NCBI RefSeq assembly: GCF_012035195.1
Contig: NZ_JAAVJH010000018.1
Coordinates: 1-36,192 of the forward strand
Direction: 5' to 3'
DNA from: Sphingomonas corticis
Lineage (GTDB): Bacteria; Pseudomonadota; Alphaproteobacteria; Sphingomonadales; Sphingomonadaceae
DNA length: 36,192 nucleotides
In this document: positions 30,001 through 36,192 of the stretch, in pieces
Position numbering within the stretch: the first letter of the stretch is position 1
How the letters are laid out: every line of letters starts with the position of its first letter
Made by a program: the position numbers and the translations under genes
The notes under the pieces: model-generated
Databases searched by the model: none
The model's input: only the letters and a program-made list of their open reading frames with translations
Told to the model about the DNA's origin: nothing

Positions 30001-30298
30001 CGGCGAGCAGGTTCTCCTCGCTGTAGGGCAGGCCGTCTCGCTCAGCGCTCGCGTCCGATCGAACGGCACCGTGAACGGCGGAACGGCAACGATCCAGATC
30101 CAGATTGCGCCCGCAGGTTCGGGGGCTTGGGTGGTGGTGGCATCCGACACCGAGGATTTCGGGCCATCCGAGCCTTACACGGTCGCGGTGGACGGCACCT
30201 ACACGAACAACGGGGCTGCCCGCCTCTTCGACGTCCGGGTGGTCACCAACGCGCCCGGCGGCGGCGATCCGTCGCGCTCCTACCTTCGCTACTCCTGA
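27071..30298 (+). CDS. Tail tip / host specificity protein (J-like) with collagen-like modules
   Basis: A 1075-residue protein preceded by GGAG at 27060-27063. Residues 1-65 are a hydrophobic Ala/Val/Gly-rich segment (VVGAVALVATGVGAAIGAGT), usual at the start of J-like tip proteins. Residues about 65-520 form the conserved hub (ALPLAIGRTGTAGKITYRIG, 'MWSRAQLGALPEASALGFG', 'FVEGRNLAMANGWKAGGIIY', 'YPFIQSTAQVATAVRYDIEN'). Residues about 540-640 resemble a fibronectin type III domain. Residues about 636-962 contain four short repeat modules linked by Gly-X-Y stretches, and 980-1075 is a beta-rich end domain. The Gly-X-Y segments should form trimeric collagen-like stalks, suggesting an elongated tip fibre. 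Confidence 0.88.
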   Translation: MSKVAKTAAMVVGAVALVATGVGAAIGAGTIIAAGVSVGTVATVANVVAGALTIASAVTALKPSSTVSGSQTSFSANPDDALPLAIGRTGTAGKITYRIGFDTRDAGDNDRQAFVVTLSVGPIAAIEGQTVDQAPVTYSGSGAAVGSYAGWMWSRAQLGALPEASALGFGTGAGTPPGWTSQHKLSGKAAVTWTLRFDTKGKMFQGGVPAPMWVVRGIACYDPTKDSTYPGGSGPHRMADPADRAAYDAAMDTWEYSEDPYLLAMRWAHGIYQRDRSNPASTYERVMGIGAPWAMIDVAAFVEGRNLAMANGWKAGGIIYSTDGKWDTMKRILQAGMGEPLALGARISCLVNTPKVSLATITADDVVGAASVGGTQPRRDRINTITPRYRLEANNWQFLPGPPISVARHVTEDRGKRSRLQDYPFIQSTAQVATAVRYDIENAREFGPIVLPLKLVWMGFKPGDCVTATLPELGLNAQPILLLNRDLAPAGGIVTMTARSETAEKHPFALGQTTTPPATPGVTAPPLVPVPRDGDWALTALPATAQLVTPTLAITGAAAANVDGIVFEYRVFDSGQLWTAAGSDAAAATYREITGLRAGTDYEIAVSYTKRGISGDRRIIGPVTTAIVSVAGEQGVPGPPGANGQTSYVHFAYANAADGSVDFTTGDAGGRFYVGVYVDFSPADSDDPAAYTWSLQRGANGANGIPGPPGANGLPSYVHIAYANSANGQADFHVSDPTGRTYIGVYSDQTLADSDDPAAYTWSLIKGADGVPGAQGPQGLPGTNGTPGAPGAPGASGATSYVHFAYADSADGSVNFTTGAAEGRYYVGVYVDFVEADSGNASSYTWSLLRGANGANGIQGPPGANGQTTYVHVAYASSADGSVDFSVDDPTGRTYIGVRTDYVLADSGFYGDYTWSLIKGADGAPGSPGSPGSPGAPGDPGAPGTPGAPGAPGAPGPQGPSGVTAPKPVQIGTGTSNGEQVLLAVGQAVSLSARVRSNGTVNGGTATIQIQIAPAGSGAWVVVASDTEDFGPSEPYTVAVDGTYTNNGAARLFDVRVVTNAPGGGDPSRSYLRYS
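29006..29956 (+). repeat. Four protein modules and Gly-X-Y linkers in the tail tip gene
   Basis: Modules begin with (T/P/A)(S/T)YVHxAYA at residues 646, 715, 799 and 868 of the tip protein, so spacing is 69, 84 and 69 residues. Each reads YVHxAYA..., a central GRxYxGVYxD strand, then DS...YTWSLxxGA. Modules 1 and 3 resemble each other (FTTG, YVGVYVDF, GANGANGI) and modules 2 and 4 resemble each other (DPTGRTYIGV, SLIKGADG), pointing to duplication of a two-module unit. Linkers are PGPPGANG-type; the longest collagen-like run is at residues about 923-962. Confidence 0.85.
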
Positions 30299-30341
30299 CG
30301 GCCTCCGCCGTCACACGTCCCCTCAGCAACGGAGAACGAAC

Positions 30342-30518
30342 ATGGCGACGACCAACGCCGGCGCGGACGCGCCCGAGAAGACCGAGAAGCAGATCGCCGC
30401 GGAGGCGCTCGTCGCCCTCATGGCGCCCGGCAAGGCAATCTCGCAGATGAGCGTCAGCGGCGACGCGGCCGGCGAGCCGACGATCATCGCGATCTACCTG
30501 ACGCAGCCGGTCGGCTGA
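30342..30518 (+). CDS. Small hypothetical protein
   Basis: A 58-residue protein after GGAG at 30331-30334. 'EKTEKQIAAEALVALMAPGK' is an amphipathic helix and 'EPTIIAIYLTQPVG' a terminal strand. No hydrophobic membrane span. It lies between the tail tip gene and two membrane-protein genes. It could be a small tail-assembly or lysis accessory; no family known. Confidence 0.5.
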   Translation: MATTNAGADAPEKTEKQIAAEALVALMAPGKAISQMSVSGDAAGEPTIIAIYLTQPVG

Positions 30519-30519
30519 C

Positions 30520-31056
30520 GTGGACGAGGCCACGCTCGCGGCGCGGGCCGTCGCGAACAGCCCCAGCCCGACCGCGCCGGCGGCCTTCAATGGCGTGGAA
30601 TGGCTGATCGCGCTCAACCTGTGGGCGCAGACCGCGGCGTTCCTGGTCGGCGCCATGGTGATCTACAAGCTGCTGAGCGACTGGCGGCGGCATCGGCACC
30701 GCGACGCCCCCGGCATCTCGCCCGCGCGCGTGTGGCGGGTCACGGGCCTGCTGTTCGCGACGGGGATCACCCTGCGTTGCGGGGCCGGCGCGCTAGTGCT
30801 GTGGGGTTGGGATCCGGAGCAGGCGGAGAAGACCGGCGTGTTCCTCTTCGTCCAGCGCCTGGTCGATCCGATCGCGATCGCCTTCGGCGTGTCCGGCCTG
30901 ATCGTCTTCGTCCTCTCGCTTCCCGGCATGTTGCAGCAGCTGCGACAGGAGCCGCTGACGCTCGATATCTGGGAGCAGTGGCCGATGGTCCGGCGGATGA
31001 TGGCCGTTGCGGGGCTGTGCTTCGTCGCGGCGGTCGGCGTGACGGTGACGCGATGA
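30520..31056 (+). CDS. Multi-pass membrane protein, lysis-region (holin candidate)
   Basis: 178 residues from a GTG one base after the preceding stop. Four hydrophobic segments: about 28-50 (LIALNLWAQTAAFLVGAMVI), 75-95 (GLLFATGITLRCGAGALVLW), 116-134 (PIAIAFGVSGLIVFVLSLPG) and 159-176 (MMAVAGLCFVAAVGVTV). A basic loop 'RRHRHRDAPG' sits after the first. Larger than a typical holin, so it may be a pinholin-type or an unrelated membrane protein. Position just before the endolysin is the reason to consider lysis. Confidence 0.55.
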   Translation: MDEATLAARAVANSPSPTAPAAFNGVEWLIALNLWAQTAAFLVGAMVIYKLLSDWRRHRHRDAPGISPARVWRVTGLLFATGITLRCGAGALVLWGWDPEQAEKTGVFLFVQRLVDPIAIAFGVSGLIVFVLSLPGMLQQLRQEPLTLDIWEQWPMVRRMMAVAGLCFVAAVGVTVTR

Positions 31057-31445
31057 TCCGGCTGGGGGCAGCCATCCTGACCGCTGCGGCACCGGTGGTG
31101 GTGGCGGCGGCCGAAGTCGACAGGGGAACGCGCGTGACCGGTCCTGTGGTGTGGCACCTGCTCGGCTATCCCTTCGAGGCGGGCAGCATGATCGCGGCGC
31201 TGTGCGCCTGCCTGGCAGTGCGCTTCTACGTCGTGCAGCACAGCGCCGGCACGAACCGCTGGATCCTCGACATTCCCGTCAGCGCGATCTCGCTGATGTT
31301 CACCGCCGGCATCATCGTGACGGCTCGCCCGCAGCCGCTGACCGCGCTGCTGTTCGGCACGGGACTGGGCGCGATCGGCGCCGGCCTGATCCGCATCGCG
31401 AAGAAGCACGTCGATCGCTTCCTGGGCGAGACCACCGGCGGCTGA
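31053..31445 (+). CDS. Holin-like membrane protein
   Basis: A 130-residue protein overlapping the previous gene by four bases. Hydrophobic segments at about 4-20 (possible signal anchor, LGAAILTAAAPVVVAAA), 44-60 (AGSMIAALCACLAVRFYVV), 72-91 (LDIPVSAISLMFTAGIIVTA) and 97-114 (LTALLFGTGLGAIGAGL). The C-terminus is basic then acidic (RIAKKHVDRFLGET), as in many holins. It ends 25 bases before the endolysin start. It is the better holin candidate of the two membrane genes. Confidence 0.6.
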   Translation: MIRLGAAILTAAAPVVVAAAEVDRGTRVTGPVVWHLLGYPFEAGSMIAALCACLAVRFYVVQHSAGTNRWILDIPVSAISLMFTAGIIVTARPQPLTALLFGTGLGAIGAGLIRIAKKHVDRFLGETTGG

Positions 31446-31470
31446 GCCGCCACAGCAAGGGACACCACCG

Positions 31471-32028
31471 ATGAACGCAACCCTGAAAGTGGGGCCGAAG
31501 GCGCTTGCCCTCGCGCACCACTTCGAGACCTGCCGGCTGAAGGCGTATCTCTGCCCGGCGCGCAAGCCGACGATTGGCTGGGGGATGACCTATTATCCCG
31601 ATGGCCGAAAGGTGAAGCTGGGCGATCAGATCACCCAGGCGCAGGCCGACGCGATGTTCGCCGAGCTGCTGGAGCGCGACTTCGCCGCACCGGTGCGCGC
31701 GGCGCTGGGCGCGGCGGGCACGTCGCCTGCGCAGTTCGGCGCCATGGTCGCCCTCGCCTACAACATCGGCACGGGCCCTCGAGTGTGGGTGCCTGGACGG
31801 GCGAAGGGCTTCCGCCAGTCCGAAGTGCTGAAGCGGCACAAGGCGGGCGACTTCGCAGCTGCGGGCGGCAAGAGCGGGGACGAGCCGACGTCCGGCGCAT
31901 TCGGCGGCTGGGTGCGCGCGGGCGGCCAGATCATGGCCGGTCTCGTGCGACGCCGCGCGGCCGAAGCGGCGCTCTACCGCAGCGACTTCGCGAACCTGAA
32001 GCGCTTCACCAACGGAGAGGTTGCATGA
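31471..32028 (+). CDS. Endolysin, GH24 lysozyme (T4/P22/lambdoid type)
   Basis: A 185-residue muramidase. The GH24 catalytic pattern Glu-x8-Cys/Asp-x5-Thr is exact: Glu19, Cys28 and Thr34 within 'HHFETCRLKAYLCPARKPTI' followed by GWGMT. 'DQITQAQADAMFAELLERDF' is the conserved helix after the active site and 'QFGAMVALAYNIGTG' the second core helix. No signal peptide or SAR-type anchor is apparent, so export would require a holin. The active-site acid is Cys rather than Asp, which is a known variant in this family. Confidence 0.92.
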   Translation: MNATLKVGPKALALAHHFETCRLKAYLCPARKPTIGWGMTYYPDGRKVKLGDQITQAQADAMFAELLERDFAAPVRAALGAAGTSPAQFGAMVALAYNIGTGPRVWVPGRAKGFRQSEVLKRHKAGDFAAAGGKSGDEPTSGAFGGWVRAGGQIMAGLVRRRAAEAALYRSDFANLKRFTNGEVA

Positions 32029-32402
32029 GCGACAAGCATCGCAACCGCGCGATCCGCGAGGCAACGCGTGCATACTGCGAGCGGCTGCTGCTCGACATTC
32101 TTCCTCCGATCCGAGAGGTGGCGCACGACCTTGGATACGCAGTCGCTGTCCACGGAAGCCTTGCCAACGACATCGATCTCGTCGCGGTGGCGTGGGTCGA
32201 TCACGCTCGAGATCCAGACGAGCTAGCTCGGGCGGTACGTGGCGCAGTCTCCGGCGTCGTAGGACGCTGCAACATCATGTCGAAGCAGGGAGAAAAGCTG
32301 TACGGCGAGAAGCCGCACGGGCGCCGCGCCTACACCCTGATGATGCATCCGCTCAGCTACATCGACCTGAGCGTCATCGGGCCGGTGGGAGCGTCGGCGT
32401 GA
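32025..32402 (+). CDS. Nucleotidyltransferase-like small protein in the lysis cassette
   Basis: A 125-residue protein overlapping the endolysin gene by four bases. 'GYAVAVHGSLANDIDLVAVA' carries the nucleotidyltransferase motif GS-x3-D-x-D (Gly44, Ser45, Asp49, Asp51) after a hydrophobic strand, and Asp114 in 'PLSYIDLSVI' sits where the third carboxylate of the family lies. 'GEKLYGEKPHGRRAYTL' is a plausible substrate region. It matches the minimal MNT/Pol-beta-like fold in length. Its place between endolysin and spanin genes has no known explanation; it could be an accessory gene inserted into a late operon. The activity is inferred from the three acids only. Confidence 0.7.
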   Translation: MSDKHRNRAIREATRAYCERLLLDILPPIREVAHDLGYAVAVHGSLANDIDLVAVAWVDHARDPDELARAVRGAVSGVVGRCNIMSKQGEKLYGEKPHGRRAYTLMMHPLSYIDLSVIGPVGASA

Positions 32403-32752
32403 TTGGCCTGCTTCTTCCCCTCGCCGCCCGCATCGGCGTCGCGCCACGCTTCCAGCGTCTCGCCGCCTGGGCGTTCCTGCTCCTTGCAGCCGTCGCGCTC
32501 ATCTTCGCCGTCCGCGCCGCGTGGCGCGGGTGGCTGGCCGATCGCGACGCCGCGGTGGTCCAGAGCCACGACAAGGACCTGACGATCGAGGCGGCGGCCC
32601 GCGTCACCGCAGCCGATCGCGCGGCCGACGCCGCCATGCGCAACCGCGACGACGCCTTCGACAACAGCCAAGCCACCCTCAAGGACAAAGCCGATGAAGC
32701 TGCTCGCACCCGTCGCTCTCCTCTCGACGCTGTGTTTAACGGCATGCGGTAA
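32399..32752 (+). CDS. Rz: Rz-like inner-membrane spanin
   Basis: 117 residues from a GTG overlapping the previous stop. A single membrane segment lies at about 21-39 (LAAWAFLLLAAVALIFAVRA), followed by a helical periplasmic stretch of charged and Ala-rich sequence (AAVVQSHDKDLTIEAAARVT, ADAAMRNRDDAFDNSQATLK), as in i-spanins. The Rz1 gene starts inside its last 59 bases in another frame, the standard nested spanin arrangement. Together they fuse inner and outer membrane in the last step of lysis. Confidence 0.82.
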   Translation: MIGLLLPLAARIGVAPRFQRLAAWAFLLLAAVALIFAVRAAWRGWLADRDAAVVQSHDKDLTIEAAARVTAADRAADAAMRNRDDAFDNSQATLKDKADEAARTRRSPLDAVFNGMR

Positions 32753-33026
32753 GCCGCCCGCGCGCGCAATCGTCCTGACGCCGGACCCGGCGAAGCTGAC
32801 GATGTGCCCGCGGACCTACCCGACCCCGCCCAAGCTGCCGCCGCTGATGCAGTTCACGCTGCCCGACGGGCGCGAGGTCGTGCTGCTCGACACCGTGCTG
32901 GAACGCGACGGGCTGACCGCCAGCTACGTCATCGCCGGCCGCGGCGCCTGGCAGGCCTGCAAGAGTCCGGTCGAATACGTCGAGGACTGGACCGCGTCCG
33001 TCCAGCACCCTGCCCCCAGCAACTGA
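32694..33026 (+). CDS. Rz1: Rz1-like outer-membrane lipoprotein spanin
   Basis: A 110-residue protein with a lipoprotein signal: basic start, hydrophobic stretch and lipobox LTAC at 15-18, so the mature chain would begin at Cys18 with Gly next to it, which favours outer-membrane sorting. A proline-rich section follows (PRTYPTPPKLPPL, about 39-51), typical of Rz1. It overlaps the Rz frame by 59 bases. The remainder (REVVLLDTVLERDGLTASYV, QACKSPVEYVEDW) is longer than in lambda Rz1. Confidence 0.85.
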   Translation: MKLLAPVALLSTLCLTACGKPPARAIVLTPDPAKLTMCPRTYPTPPKLPPLMQFTLPDGREVVLLDTVLERDGLTASYVIAGRGAWQACKSPVEYVEDWTASVQHPAPSN

Positions 33027-33044
33027 TCTCCCGGAGAACGACCT

Positions 33045-36000
33045 ATGCGACTTGGCTTCGGGCTGGGCGTCACCGCGCCAAGCGTTCTCGCCCGCGTGTC
33101 GGCCGTGGCCGAGTTCACGATGACCCAGCTGGCGAAGGCGAACCGCAACTATCAGCGCACGTCGAGCACCGGCGGCGAGCAGGGCAAGGGCTCGGGTACG
33201 ATCCCCGTGCAGGTCAACGTCACAACCGCCGGTCCCATCTTCCGTCGCATCCGCTCGCAGGGCGACGACAGCATCCTCCAGGCCGCGGCCCTCGTCACCA
33301 ACGCGAATGCCGGCGCGCAGACCCTGCAGGTTCCGGTGGACGTGCGGCTCGGTTGGTTCTTCGTCGATCTTGCCCCCACGGCCAACGGCCCGTGGGTCCT
33401 CGGCACGACGCGCGTCGGCATGGGCGGCGCCAGCCTGTGGACCGGTCAGTCGCAGATGTCGCGCTCCATCGGTCGCACGTCGGGCGCGAGCGGCACGATC
33501 GCCGGCAACGGCATCACGGTCAGCGCATACGGCACCGTCTACGCCACCTATGCCGACACCCGCACGGTGACCTCCCCGGCATGGGCGGTCCCAGCCGACG
33601 GCAGCAACTACGACGCGACCGCGGTGGCCGAGTTCCTGCGTCTCAAGATCGAGGCGGAGGGCTGCAACTGGAGCGTCATCGGCCACTCGGTCGGCGGGTC
33701 GACGATCAACGGCTGGCAGCCGGGCAACACCCACTTCAACAACCTCCTGCCGATCCTCGCAGAGGAGGGCGGTTTCGAGGAGTGGTGGAGCTACCTCGGC
33801 GGCACGGATGCCGGCGCGGGCACGACCGGCGCGGCCTACAAGACTGGGCTGACCAACGTCTTCAACGAGCTGGTGAATCGGAACCTGCTGCGCGGCTCCA
33901 ATTTCCGCAAGTACATCGCGGTCGCCGGCACGCGTCTCGCGGGCGGTGACGGCACGGCGGCACAGGTCACCGCGCTGCGCGTGGCCGGCAAGGAGTGGGC
34001 GGCGGAGAACGGCGGCGTCTATCTGGAGCCGCACGACATCACCCTGCTCGACGACGTCCATCAGGATCAGGCGGGCGGCGTGACGCTCGGCCGTCACATT
34101 TTCCGCGCCACCACTTCGGGTGACGTCGGGCCGACGATCACAGGCGGGTCCCGCACGGGCACTGTCATCACCCTGCCGGTTCAGCACGCCTCGGGCGCCA
34201 CGGCGCTGGTCCGGGCAGGCAACCCCGCCTCGCGCTTCAGCGTCTATCCGGCGGGCACCGTCACGGGCGCGCTGGCGCTGGCTTCGACCGACGGCGTGAC
34301 CGTGACCGCCAACGCCATCTCGCTCAACCTCGCCGCCGACCCCGGCGCCGGCGTGGCGGTCGACGTGTACGCGCTGCGGCACCCCGATCCGTCCGGTTCG
34401 ACCCCGCAGTCGAATATGGTGTACGACAATCGCAACCCCGAGGGGTTCGCTTTCGGCCGTCACGTCCAGCCGACGCACGTTCCCGTGCAGGTTGCTGCGC
34501 CGGGCGGCACCGTCGTCGCGCCCGATGCGCCCACTGCCACGGCCACGGCTGGCAGCGGCCAAAATGTCATCGCCTACGCGGACGGTGCGTCCAACGGCGG
34601 CGCCCCGATCACGGCTAGGCCGCTCTACCGCAGCACCACCGCCAACTTTACGCCGGGCGCAGGCAACCTGCTCCAGGCGAACCCGACCTACCCGTTCACC
34701 GACGCAGGCCTGACGAACGGCACGCCGTACTACTACAAGGTTGGCGCGACCAACACGGCCGGCACGACCTACTCGGGCGAGGTGGCCGCCACCCCGTCGG
34801 CGTCGGCAAACCTGCTCGACACGTTCACCGACACTGACGGGGTGGCGCTCTCCGCACACACGGGCGAGAGCGGGCACACGTGGTCGACCACGAACGGCAC
34901 CGACGCGGCGATCCGCAGCAACCGCGTTGCCGCCGCCACCGTTCCCTGCAACCTGTTGAGCAGCTTCGTCCCGGCGAACGTGATGCAGTCGATCGTGGCG
35001 AGCTTCACCGCGCTGAGCACGGCCGCGCAGAACACCCTGATCCGCTTCCGCATCCAGAGCGACAACACCTACTACTACGCCGGCAAGGTGAACAACGGCA
35101 CGAACAAGTGGGTCATCGGCTACACGATAAACGGCACCACGAATAACGCCGCGATCAGCACCGCTGACATCCCCGGCACCACCGGCACCACCTACTCGGT
35201 GCGCGTCGAGGACGGCGGTGTCGGCGGCCTAATCCGGCTGCTCATCAACGACACCGTGGTCGCGCAGCTGACCGACAATCAGGCGGCGCTGAACAACAAG
35301 GGCCGCATCGGCCTGCGCTACAGCCTTGCCGCCGCAGGCACGGGTGTGGGGATGCACGTCACCTCGATCCGCACGGAGTCGACAGTGGCGTCAGCGGGGG
35401 CGTTGACTGTCGGCACAAGCAGCCGAAAAGCGACGATGCAGCCCGGCGATGTCGTGGCGCCGGTCAGCGGCTCATTCGCTGATAGCCTAGTCGCGATGAC
35501 AGGCGCAGCATACGACGCTGGCTTCCTTGATGTGAGCGAGGACGGCAGCGCCATCGTCGTGGGGGTCAACGGCCCCGGCGTGCTGGGCGACACGACGGGC
35601 ACCTATTCCCTGGTCCACGACCGGGCGGGCTACACGAGGCAAGTCTCCGGACCTTTCCCGTCGATCACCACGACGCAGGACTATTTCCCTGTTACCTCCA
35701 CCAACGCCATCGCGCGCTCGGCGAACGCCAATCTTCAGCCGTCGCGCCCTGCGGGAACGGTCGATCAGGTCATCGCCGTCGCGTTCTTCTCCGTCCGCGA
35801 CATTCCCGCTACATCGCGTTCGCGCTTTGGCCTGCTGGCGAGCGATGGAACGTCCATCCCTCCAGAATGGCGGATCAACACGACGACGGGTAACGTCTCG
35901 TTCCGCGCGAACAACAATTCCTACAGCACCACGCTGGGAGTGGCGCAGGTCGGCAAGTTCCAGCAAGCCATCGTGCAGATGAATATGACGAACGGTCACG

Positions 36001-36116
36001 GGACTGCTGTGGGCGACCGTGTTCGCGGATGGCTGGATGGCGAGCCGCAGGTTTCACAAACGATGGAGACCGTTGAAAAAGGCTTGCGCGAAATCGGCGT
36101 GGCGGATGGCTGGTGA
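33045..36116 (+). CDS. Tail spike / receptor-binding protein with SGNH esterase domain
   Basis: A 1023-residue protein. Residues about 1-110 form an attachment domain. An SGNH-type esterase covers about 120-350: 'ASLWTGQSQMSRS' (GQSxM block with probable nucleophile Ser136), 'SVIGHSVGGSTI' (about 210-221) and 'DDVHQDQAGG' with Asp336-x2-His339 as the catalytic acid and base. A fibronectin type III domain lies at about 492-585 (APTATATAGSGQNVIAYADG, 'PYYYKVGATNTAGTTYSGE'). A lectin/LamG-like beta domain follows at about 590-780, and a further beta domain to the end. It would deacetylate capsule, LPS or EPS during adsorption, an inferred role. It follows the lysis genes, as in several GTA-like siphophages. 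Confidence 0.85.
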   Translation: MRLGFGLGVTAPSVLARVSAVAEFTMTQLAKANRNYQRTSSTGGEQGKGSGTIPVQVNVTTAGPIFRRIRSQGDDSILQAAALVTNANAGAQTLQVPVDVRLGWFFVDLAPTANGPWVLGTTRVGMGGASLWTGQSQMSRSIGRTSGASGTIAGNGITVSAYGTVYATYADTRTVTSPAWAVPADGSNYDATAVAEFLRLKIEAEGCNWSVIGHSVGGSTINGWQPGNTHFNNLLPILAEEGGFEEWWSYLGGTDAGAGTTGAAYKTGLTNVFNELVNRNLLRGSNFRKYIAVAGTRLAGGDGTAAQVTALRVAGKEWAAENGGVYLEPHDITLLDDVHQDQAGGVTLGRHIFRATTSGDVGPTITGGSRTGTVITLPVQHASGATALVRAGNPASRFSVYPAGTVTGALALASTDGVTVTANAISLNLAADPGAGVAVDVYALRHPDPSGSTPQSNMVYDNRNPEGFAFGRHVQPTHVPVQVAAPGGTVVAPDAPTATATAGSGQNVIAYADGASNGGAPITARPLYRSTTANFTPGAGNLLQANPTYPFTDAGLTNGTPYYYKVGATNTAGTTYSGEVAATPSASANLLDTFTDTDGVALSAHTGESGHTWSTTNGTDAAIRSNRVAAATVPCNLLSSFVPANVMQSIVASFTALSTAAQNTLIRFRIQSDNTYYYAGKVNNGTNKWVIGYTINGTTNNAAISTADIPGTTGTTYSVRVEDGGVGGLIRLLINDTVVAQLTDNQAALNNKGRIGLRYSLAAAGTGVGMHVTSIRTESTVASAGALTVGTSSRKATMQPGDVVAPVSGSFADSLVAMTGAAYDAGFLDVSEDGSAIVVGVNGPGVLGDTTGTYSLVHDRAGYTRQVSGPFPSITTTQDYFPVTSTNAIARSANANLQPSRPAGTVDQVIAVAFFSVRDIPATSRSRFGLLASDGTSIPPEWRINTTTGNVSFRANNNSYSTTLGVAQVGKFQQAIVQMNMTNGHGTAVGDRVRGWLDGEPQVSQTMETVEKGLREIGVADGW

Positions 36117-36143
36117 CGCCGGCCACCGGGGATACGCCGCGTA

Positions 36144-36192
36144 TCAGGCCGCCGCGGCCTGCCGGGCGAGCAACTGAAGGTTGTATGCCGCG
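36144..36192 (-). CDS. 3' end of a leftward gene running off the window (partial)
   Basis: On the minus strand the window edge reads ...AAYNLQLLARQAAAA and then TGA at 36144-36146. Fifteen codons are too few to prove coding, but the helix-like C-terminus and GC-rich codon pattern fit a real protein end. Being convergent with the tail spike gene, it may mark the beginning of the host chromosome or a further phage gene. A small inverted repeat, GATACG-CCG-CGTATC (36131-36145), sits between the two stop codons and could act as a bidirectional terminator. Confidence 0.3.
   Translation of the reverse strand, partial: AAYNLQLLARQAAAA

Noticed and set aside
32736..34877. A 713-codon minus-strand frame opposite Rz1 and the tail spike
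   Set aside because: Shadow frame of a GC-rich gene; no motif, and the plus strand has lipobox and SGNH motifs.
1..36192. tRNA genes, rRNA, CRISPR arrays, integrase, toxin-antitoxin operon
   Set aside because: I looked for cloverleaf-type sequences, regular spacer arrays and tyrosine or serine recombinase motifs and saw none; this is by eye, so a degenerate tRNA could be missed.

Overview
The window is most of the genome of a temperate, HK97-type siphophage (long non-contractile tail). It is probably a prophage in a GC-rich alphaproteobacterium of the Sphingomonadales type. This host call is an inference from three things: the strongly GC-biased third codon positions (which create very long antisense open frames), a tail module resembling the Rhodobacter gene transfer agent (RcGTA) layout, and small zinc-ribbon and DUF-type early genes of the kind carried by sphingomonad and caulobacter phages. 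No integrase, tRNA or clear att site is visible, so at least one prophage boundary lies outside the window.

Layout: (1) 1-134 looks like the end of an IS21-type insertion sequence. (2) 139-2604 is a leftward operon of seven tightly overlapping small genes: a membrane protein, an HD-domain phosphohydrolase, two zinc-binding small proteins, two genes of unknown function and an HTH protein. (3) 2605-3600 is the switch region: a LexA/CI-like self-cleaving repressor, a divergent Cro-like gene, and two clusters of the palindrome TTGCGA-N3-TCGCAA. (4) 3600-11353 is the rightward early operon: regulators, a Gp37/Gp68 radical-SAM-like protein, a zinc-ribbon protein, a fused primase-polymerase/SF3 helicase, a GGAAGG-rich segment that may be an origin, and a DUF6362 protein. 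(5) A strong hairpin at 11454-11487 separates early from late genes. (6) 11504-17626 holds HNH nuclease, small and large terminase, portal, a coiled-coil protein, prohead protease and major capsid protein. (7) 17682-20983 holds small head and head-tail connector genes. (8) 20999-30298 is the tail: tube, G/GT chaperone pair with a canonical -1 frameshift site, tape measure, distal tail proteins, a cysteine-peptidase-like protein and a 1075-residue tip protein ending in collagen-like and duplicated modules. (9) 30342-33026 is the lysis region: small membrane proteins (holin candidates), GH24 endolysin, an unexpected nucleotidyltransferase-like protein, and nested Rz/Rz1 spanins. (10) 33045-36116 is a large receptor-binding or tail-spike protein with an SGNH esterase domain. 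The last bases contain the 3' end of a leftward gene that runs off the window.

How it works together: the repressor would hold both the leftward operon and the cro-led rightward operon silent through the shared operators. On induction, replication (primase-helicase) and early functions are expressed, followed by packaging, head, tail, lysis and host-recognition genes, all on the + strand. The least explained parts, and therefore the best candidates for new biology, are the leftward zinc-protein/HD operon, the GGAAGG repeat field, the nucleotidyltransferase-like gene inside the lysis cassette, and the duplicated collagen-linked modules of the tail tip.
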